DNA of 35,614 nucleotides from Janthinobacterium sp. ROICE36. GTDB lineage: Bacteria > Pseudomonadota > Gammaproteobacteria > Burkholderiales > Burkholderiaceae_D. The stretch spans positions 1 to 35,614 of the forward strand of contig NZ_PEBS01000058.1 of NCBI RefSeq assembly GCF_002869965.1, in the 5' to 3' direction. A program made the translations under genes and the position numbers. Within the stretch, counting starts at the first letter, position 1. Each line of letters opens with the position of its first letter. This document shows positions 31,345 to 35,614 of this stretch, in pieces. The notes under the pieces are model-generated. The model searched no databases, was not told the DNA's origin, and was given only the letters and a program-made list of their open reading frames with translations.

Positions 31345-31384
31345 GTGACGGGCTGATGACGAACTGATGACGGGAAGATGACAG
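31345..31384 (-). promoter_or_regulatory. Four tandem Pho-box-like half-sites
   Basis: On the minus strand CTGTCAT (31384-31378), CGTCAT (31372-31367), CGTCAT (31361-31356) and CGTCAC (31350-31345) repeat with an exact 11-base period. That is the spacing of PhoB half-sites (CTGTCAT plus four bases). A -10-like TAGGCT (31334-31329) starts ten bases further on, and the receptor 3 start codon is 55 bases past the last repeat. Confidence 0.7.
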
Positions 31385-31395
31385 AGGAAACAATG

Positions 31396-31416
31396 GCGCC
31401 GCCTGAGGGGCGGCGC
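31396..31416 (-). terminator. Hairpin after hslO
   Basis: GCGCCGCC (31396-31403) pairs perfectly with GGCGGCGC (31409-31416). It lies 14 bases after the hslO stop codon on the minus strand, followed by a weak ATTGTTT. It separates hslO from the Pho-box promoter. Confidence 0.6.
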
Positions 31417-31430
31417 GCGGAGTATTACAA

Positions 31431-32411
31431 TTAGTTAATGCTTGTTGCGGGTGGAATCAAGAGTTCGGCTGGCGCATCCGTGATGAACAGCTGCGCGCAA
31501 TCGACCTTGTCGAATGCATAGTGCTGGCCGCAGAAATCGCAGTTCACGCCCACTTGCCCCACTTCGTCGAGCGTGCCGTTGACTTCTTCCTCGCCCAGCA
31601 TCTTGAGCATATTGCCCACTTTTTCGCGCGTGCAGCTGCAATGGAAGCTCGGATGCAGCGGGTCGAAGACGCGGATCGTTTCTTCCCAGAACAAGCGTTG
31701 CATCAGGGTCTCGATGTCGGTGGCGAGGATTTCTTCCTCTTTCAGGGTCGACGCCAGCATCACGGCGCGGTGCCACGTGTCCAGCGCGTCTTCTTCCGAC
31801 ACGGGCGTCGCTTCGGCCTTGCCGCCATGGTGCGGCAACTTTTGCAGCAGCAGGCCGCGCGAGACGCTGTCGTCCGTGGCCAGCCACAAGCGCGTGTCGA
31901 GCTGTTCCGAACGCAACATGTAGTTTTCGATCACGGTGGACATGTCGTCGCCGTCCAGCGGCACGATGCCCTGGTACGGTTGCTGGCCTGGCACCTTGTC
32001 GGCCGGGTCCAGGGTGATGATGAAGCGGCCGTTGCCCGTGGCGTTGAGCAATTGCGGCACGGTGGCAACCTCGGGAACGGTGGCGTCCGGGTCCAGCTTG
32101 GCCGTGGCGCGCAGGCGCAGGTCCGAATCGCACTCGACCACCATCAAGCGCACGGGACCGTCACCATGGATTTGCATGATGATGGAACCGTTGAATTTCA
32201 GGTTGGCCGACAGCAGGGCGGCGGCGGCGACCATTTCACCCAGCACTTTTTTCACGGCCGTCGGGTAGGCGTGGCGCGACAGCACTTCCTGCCAGGTGCC
32301 GGAGACGTCGATGAACTGGCCGCGCACGGCGGCGTTGTCGAAAATAAATTTTTGCAGGGTATCCTGGCCGGTAAGGGCTGCGCTGACGGCGCCCGTGGTT
32401 TCAGTCGTCAT
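31431..32411 (-). CDS. hslO: Redox-regulated chaperone Hsp33
   Basis: The protein has 326 residues. The N-terminal domain (TLQKFIFDNAAVRGQFIDVSGTWQEVLSRHAYP, LSANLKFNGSIIMQIHGDGPVRLMVVECD) matches Hsp33. The C-terminal redox switch has Cys258, Cys260 (FHCSCTREK) and Cys291, Cys294 (NCDFCGQHY), which bind zinc when reduced and form disulfides on oxidation, turning the holdase on. All four cysteines are present. ATG 32411 is the family start; an open frame continues upstream into the carbonic anhydrase gene. It lies four bases after that gene, probably one transcript. Confidence 0.95.
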   Translation of the reverse strand: MTTETTGAVSAALTGQDTLQKFIFDNAAVRGQFIDVSGTWQEVLSRHAYPTAVKKVLGEMVAAAALLSANLKFNGSIIMQIHGDGPVRLMVVECDSDLRLRATAKLDPDATVPEVATVPQLLNATGNGRFIITLDPADKVPGQQPYQGIVPLDGDDMSTVIENYMLRSEQLDTRLWLATDDSVSRGLLLQKLPHHGGKAEATPVSEEDALDTWHRAVMLASTLKEEEILATDIETLMQRLFWEETIRVFDPLHPSFHCSCTREKVGNMLKMLGEEEVNGTLDEVGQVGVNCDFCGQHYAFDKVDCAQLFITDAPAELLIPPATSIN

Positions 32412-32415
32412 TCTC

Positions 32416-32940
32416 TTATCCAATCTTCTTGAGTTGCGTATTAAATAGCTGGCCGCGTTGCACATAGTTCACGGCGTTGCCTTGTAGCCTGGTGATATCG
32501 TCTGCCGTCAGGGCCCGCACGGCTTTTGCCGGTGAGCCGATGATCAACATATTGTCGGGAAATTCCTTGCCTTCCGTGACCAGCGCGCCTGCGCCCACCA
32601 GACAGCCCTTGCCGATCTTCGCGCCATTCAGGATCACGGCCTGGATGCCGATCAGGGCGCCATCACCAATCGTACATCCATGCAACATCGCCTGGTGACC
32701 GATGGTCACGTTCTGGCCGATGTCGAGCGGGTAGCCCGGGTCCGTGTGCAGGACGGCGCCTTCCTGCACATTGCTGTTGGCGCCCACGGTGATGCGTTCG
32801 TTGTCGCCGCGAATCGTGGCGCCGAACCATACCGACGTATTCGCTTCCAGGGTCACTTTGCCGATCACGTTGGCCGTGTCGGCAACAAAAGCGGAAGCGT
32901 CAATCTGTGGCGCATCGGCGCCCAATTGGTAGAGTGTCAT
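32416..32940 (-). CDS. Gamma-carbonic-anhydrase-like protein (YrdA/PaaY family)
   Basis: The protein has 174 residues. It is a left-handed beta-helix of hexapeptide repeats: VIGKVTLEANTSVWFGATIRGDNERITVG, NVQEGAVLHTDPGYPLDIGQNVTIGHQAMLHGCTIGDGALIGI and so on, with a C-terminal helix. The three metal-binding His residues (HTD, GHQAMLHG) are present. The family forms trimers; members may hydrate carbon dioxide or act as thioesterases, and some are inactive. It precedes hslO with a four-base gap, so it is likely co-transcribed. A weak ribosome site precedes ATG 32940. Confidence 0.9.
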   Translation of the reverse strand: MTLYQLGADAPQIDASAFVADTANVIGKVTLEANTSVWFGATIRGDNERITVGANSNVQEGAVLHTDPGYPLDIGQNVTIGHQAMLHGCTIGDGALIGIQAVILNGAKIGKGCLVGAGALVTEGKEFPDNMLIIGSPAKAVRALTADDITRLQGNAVNYVQRGQLFNTQLKKIG

Positions 32941-33044
32941 CGTTAGCCTATGGCGGTGGTGGAAGCGTCGGGCTGGACCGGACGCGGAAGTTTTGCTTGG
33001 CTTAGCTGCTATGTACGCTATTTTACGCTGTTGCAGGGCAAGTC

Positions 33045-33072
33045 CTGACGCCGTCCACCAATCCGGTATAAT
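33045..33072 (+). promoter_or_regulatory. Sigma-70 promoter of the alpha/beta hydrolase gene
   Basis: CTGACG (33045-33050) and a perfect TATAAT (33067-33072) are 16 bases apart. The start codon is at 33160, leaving a leader of about 80 bases. An imperfect palindrome (CGAACGGTCG, 33076-33085) near the start site could be a repressor site. Confidence 0.6.
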
Positions 33073-33159
33073 TATCGAACGGTCGTACTTTTATATCCGC
33101 ACCATCCTACAGACACAGCATGTGGCGCCATCCGCGCCACTTTCAAGGCAGGCAATCAG

Positions 33160-34044
33160 ATGAAACCCATGAAACTTTCCCGTTCCGAATTCATCAATAT
33201 CCGCGGCGCGCGCACGCATGTGCGCCATTGGGGCCGCGAAGGCGCGCCCATGCTGTTCATGGTGCACGGCTGGATGGACGTGGCTGCCTCGTTTCAGTTC
33301 GTCGTCGACGAGTTAGCTGGCGACTGGCACGTGATCGCGCCCGACTGGCGCGGTTTTGGCCTCAGCGATTACACGCAGTCCGATACTTACTGGTTCCCCG
33401 ACTACCTGGCCGACCTGGACGCCATGCTGCTGCACTATTCGCCGGACGCACCCGTCAACCTGCTGGGCCACAGCATGGGCGCCAACGTGGCCGGCCTGTA
33501 TGCGGGCGTGCGACCCGAACGCATCAGCCGCTTCATCAACCTGGAAGGCTTCGGCATGATGGCGACGCAGCCGGAGCAGGCGCCGGGCCGCTATGCCAAG
33601 TGGCTGGACGAATTGCGCGAGCCGCCCGTCATGCGCAGCTATCCGAGTCAACAGGCCGTGGCCGAACGCCTGCAAAAGACCAATCCGCGCCTGCCGGATG
33701 CGCGCGCCGCTTTCCTGGCCGAACACTGGTCGGCGCAGAACGAGGCGGGCGGGTGGGACATCATGGGCGACCCGCAGCACAAGCGGGTCAATCCCATCTT
33801 GTATCAGGTGGAAGAAGTGATGGCTTGCTGGCGCCGCATCACGGCGCCTGTGCTGTGGGTGGAAGCCAGTGAGACGAATATGTGGCAATGGATGGGGCCC
33901 AAGGAAGAGGCGCGCATTGAAATTGACCGGCGTTTGGCCTGCATCAAAGATGTGCGCTGCGAGATGATGCTGGATGCGGGCCACATGCTGCACCATGACC
34001 AGCCGGCGGAGCTGGCGCGCCTGGTGGAAACATTTTTGGCATGA
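33160..34044 (+). CDS. Alpha/beta-fold hydrolase
   Basis: The protein has 294 residues. The HG oxyanion motif (FMVHGWMD, about 33-40), DWRGFGLSD, nucleophile Ser105 in GHSMGAN and a C-terminal His275 (DAGHMLHHDQP) mark a complete alpha/beta hydrolase. At the usual acid position the sequence is VLWVEASETN, with Glu rather than the usual Asp. The substrate (ester, epoxide, lactone or other) cannot be told. There is no signal peptide. AAGGCAGG lies upstream of ATG 33160. It stands alone, divergent from the carbonic anhydrase gene. The next ~550 bases downstream have no recognised gene. Confidence 0.88.
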   Translation: MKPMKLSRSEFINIRGARTHVRHWGREGAPMLFMVHGWMDVAASFQFVVDELAGDWHVIAPDWRGFGLSDYTQSDTYWFPDYLADLDAMLLHYSPDAPVNLLGHSMGANVAGLYAGVRPERISRFINLEGFGMMATQPEQAPGRYAKWLDELREPPVMRSYPSQQAVAERLQKTNPRLPDARAAFLAEHWSAQNEAGGWDIMGDPQHKRVNPILYQVEEVMACWRRITAPVLWVEASETNMWQWMGPKEEARIEIDRRLACIKDVRCEMMLDAGHMLHHDQPAELARLVETFLA

Positions 34045-34592
34045 TGTGTGTCGGGAACGCTGCAGCGCTATTTGACAAGCAGCGTACAATGAAAACTTCT
34101 GTGCGACACGATAGTCGCGATCCGTCGCTCTGCGGCATTGATTCAAAGCAGTAAGTAGTAATCAAGAAAGCTGTATCCATCCTGCAAGCCTCGCGGTAAG
34201 TCTTTGATTTAACTCCGTTAAATCTAAAAATAAGACTGGCACTAAACACCGTGGGCTCCCTAGTTGCGTCTGCAAATTCGGGGAAAAATCAAACAATCGC
34301 AATGTTCCAATGACTTGGTTTAATACGTCTTGATTACTGAGTTATTTGTAATTTAGGCACTATTTTCCTCGATTCTCCACTCACAAGGTGGCCATTGCGT
34401 TGCTAATTTGCGACAAATTCCACGAAATTTTTAGGGATTTTGAACAATCTGATTTCCTCGTTAGCAGGAAATCTACGGTAGGCCATTTTTCGGCCTTGTC
34501 TAAACAGAATGGAACAGCAAGATCGCGCAAGCTCTGAGATGCCTTGTCACACTCAACTATTCTGCGTCCTGGAATGTTGTTGCTGTGACCGG
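34045..34592. other. Stretch without a recognised gene, lower GC than neighbours
   Basis: No convincing gene is seen in these 548 bases. They hold a 21-codon ORF from ATG 34089 without a ribosome site and a minus-strand open frame (34381 to about 34590) whose product I do not recognise. Two inverted repeats are also present: GATTTAAC/GTTAAATC (34206-34224) and AATTTG/CAAATT (34405-34419). The lower GC and the group II intron at its right edge suggest acquired or decayed DNA. The minus-strand frame could be the tail of an interrupted gene, but nothing confirms it. Confidence 0.5.
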
Positions 34593-35490
34593 GTGTGCGA
34601 CCACTTGTCACCTACTCGGACATGCGTCTCCGGTAACGGAGGGGTTTTGAAGCTCCGATGACAATGTACCCCCGCGTAAGCGGCGTGAACACCATGCGAA
34701 TGGTCGAGCGGAGACTGCCAGCAGAAAGGCGGTTGAGGGGCTAGGTGAGGCTGCATGGGTAATGTAATGTGAACTGACGCTTGAACCCTCGTGATCATTG
34801 ACAGGCCTAATCTACTGTTGGCCTGAACCAAAAGGTACGTGGTTGGATATCTCCGTAGAAGTTGGGGATACGTCGTCGTCAAACCACCGGGGGAAAGTCA
34901 GACCCTAAACAGTCATGTGCGGCGCAATTTGGCCGTGCGGGCATCTCAAGGAACGTGGTAAGCCCGACTCGTCGCTTATCGGATCATTGAAGGCAAGTAA
35001 CCCGTGAGGGAAACCCATGGCGGAGCGGGTATGGGAGGATGGAAAAAGTGAATGTCCGGCTGTAATGGCAGGAATAGGGATTCAAAATTTGTCCCGACGT
35101 GAAAACGTGCAGACTTCCATCTGGTGCAATAGTCGTCAGCGACTACATAGACAAAAGTAGGTTAATTTCAATCGCCCCGAAGGGATGCAGTTCTTCCCTT
35201 CGGGGGAAGCTGCGTCTTCGGCGGGCATTACTACGACGAGGTTCAGCAATGAAAGTAATCGAAGGTTTCGCAATCGATTCTGCGTCCTCGCACGTTCCCA
35301 ATGAATGGGCTGCCATCAACTGGCAACGCGTTCAGAAGAGCGTGAAAGTCATGCAGATTCGGTTAACGAAGGCAACGCAGGAAGGTGACTGGCGCAGGGT
35401 GAAAGCCTTGCAGCGGTGGCTGACCCGCTCGTTCAGCGCAAAAGCGCTGGCAGTTAAACGGGTGACAGAGAATCAAGGTAAGCGTACTGC
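34593..35490 (+). mobile_element. Group II intron, 5' part, broken by an IS3-type element
   Basis: The 5' end is a GTGYG-type boundary (GTGTGCG at 34593-34599; GTGCG at 34595 is the alternative). Domain I-type conserved bits follow: CCACCGGGGGAAAGTCAGAC (34886-34905), the GGAACGTGGTAAGCCC stretch (34951-34966) and AACCCGTGAGGGAAACCC (34999-35016). The maturase ORF starts at 35249. The element stops near 35490 where IS DNA begins, so domains IV (rest), V and VI are not seen. The intron is therefore inactive as it stands unless the IS is removed. Confidence 0.8.
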
Positions 35491-35503
35491 TGTGGTCAAG
35501 TAA
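35249..35503 (+). pseudogene. Group II intron reverse transcriptase/maturase, truncated
   Basis: 84 codons are left of a gene normally of 400-600 codons. NEWAAINWQRVQKSVKVMQI, then RLTKATQEGDWRRVKALQRW and SFSAKALAVKRVTENQGKRTA are the RVT_N start of intron-encoded reverse transcriptases; the normal next residues would be GVDG. Instead VVK and a stop codon follow, from IS DNA. All polymerase motifs (including YADD) are gone. I chose ATG 35249 although the open frame runs further upstream, because the family begins here. The frame before that is intron RNA sequence. Confidence 0.85.
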
Positions 35504-35614
35504 TTTCGGACACCGCGATAGGTTCGCGTGCTGTCATTTTTCGTTCATAGGCGGCGGGAGACAGATTGCCCAACGCTGAATTGATGCGCTTGCAGTTGTA
35601 AAAGCCGACGATGT
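35491..35614 (-). mobile_element. IS3-family element, one end (cut by window edge)
   Basis: The break in the maturase frame falls at about 35489-35492, where TGTGGTCAAGTAATTTCGG begins. IS3 elements start with TG, so this is the likely terminus, just beyond the transposase stop codon (35498-35496). The other end, the target duplication and the rest of the element lie outside the window. Confidence 0.7.
35496..35614 (-). CDS. IS3-family transposase OrfB, C-terminal part
   Basis: Read on the minus strand from the window edge, 38 residues precede the stop codon: IVGFYNCKRINSALGNLSPA, then AYERKMTAREPIAVSEIT. FYN-x-x-R-x-(H/N)SALG-x-LSP-x-x-(Y/F)E is the C-terminal signature of IS3-family (rve integrase) transposases, just after the catalytic Glu. 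The 5' part lies beyond the window. Confidence 0.85.
   Translation of the reverse strand, partial: IVGFYNCKRINSALGNLSPAAYERKMTAREPIAVSEIT

Noticed and set aside
34089..34154. 21-codon ORF (MKTSVRHD...) downstream of the hydrolase
   Set aside because: There is no ribosome site and no hydrophobic or conserved pattern. The stretch can be explained by chance.
35099..35248. N-terminal extension of the intron maturase
   Set aside because: These bases look like structured intron RNA (domain I-IV), and the family start is at ATG 35249.

Overview
The window reads as a chromosomal segment of a GC-rich Gram-negative betaproteobacterium. Burkholderiales, family Oxalobacteraceae (Janthinobacterium/Massilia/Duganella-like), is the best guess. 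This rests on housekeeping protein style (pyrG, eno, ftsB), three TonB-dependent receptors, an IbpA-like Hsp20, DnaE2, and an OsmC-YcaO fusion protein. The placement is an inference from protein style, not from a database comparison.

Layout. Positions 1-206 are the 5' end of an ISAs1-type transposase (minus strand), cut by the window edge. Next comes an Hsp20 gene (489-965) with a heat-shock-type promoter and a ROSE-like RNA thermometer in its leader. A stress operon follows: HtrA protease, OmpR-family regulator and sensor kinase (1232-4774), with two PmrA/QseB-like direct-repeat boxes in front. A CoaD-like/HD-hydrolase fusion gene (4869-6017) converges on a long OsmC-YcaO fusion gene (6054-8252). 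A small GNAT gene and TonB-dependent receptor 1 converge at a strong bidirectional terminator (8826-8862). A PhzF-like gene and the error-prone polymerase gene dnaE2 diverge from a shared region holding a textbook LexA box; a second GNAT gene follows dnaE2. An FAD-linked D-lactate dehydrogenase-type gene lies on the minus strand.

17516-22878 is a Fur-box-led iron/haem uptake locus: a ChaN-like lipoprotein, exbB, exbD, tonB and TonB-dependent receptor 2. A PRC-barrel gene (minus) then diverges from the core block pyrG, eno, ftsB. Next come a 30-residue membrane mini-ORF, a 94-residue unknown protein, and a two-gene operon of TonB-dependent receptor 3 plus a Tat-exported glycerophosphodiester phosphodiesterase. 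Four Pho-box-like repeats precede that operon, suggesting phosphate-starvation uptake of organophosphates. A gamma-carbonic-anhydrase-like gene and hslO (Hsp33) form a minus-strand pair, diverging from an alpha/beta hydrolase gene.

The right end (34045-35614) is a lower-GC mobile region: about 550 bases with no recognised gene, then the 5' part of a group II intron. The intron's reverse transcriptase gene is broken after about 80 codons by the end of an IS3-family element that runs off the window.

The common theme is envelope stress and nutrient capture, with recognisable control signals for several units (heat, LexA, Fur, PhoB, PmrA/QseB). I see no clearly new multi-gene defence or biosynthetic system. 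The least ordinary items are the CoaD-HD fusion, the OsmC-YcaO fusion, the Pho-box-led receptor/phosphodiesterase operon, the ROSE-like leader and the mini membrane ORF.
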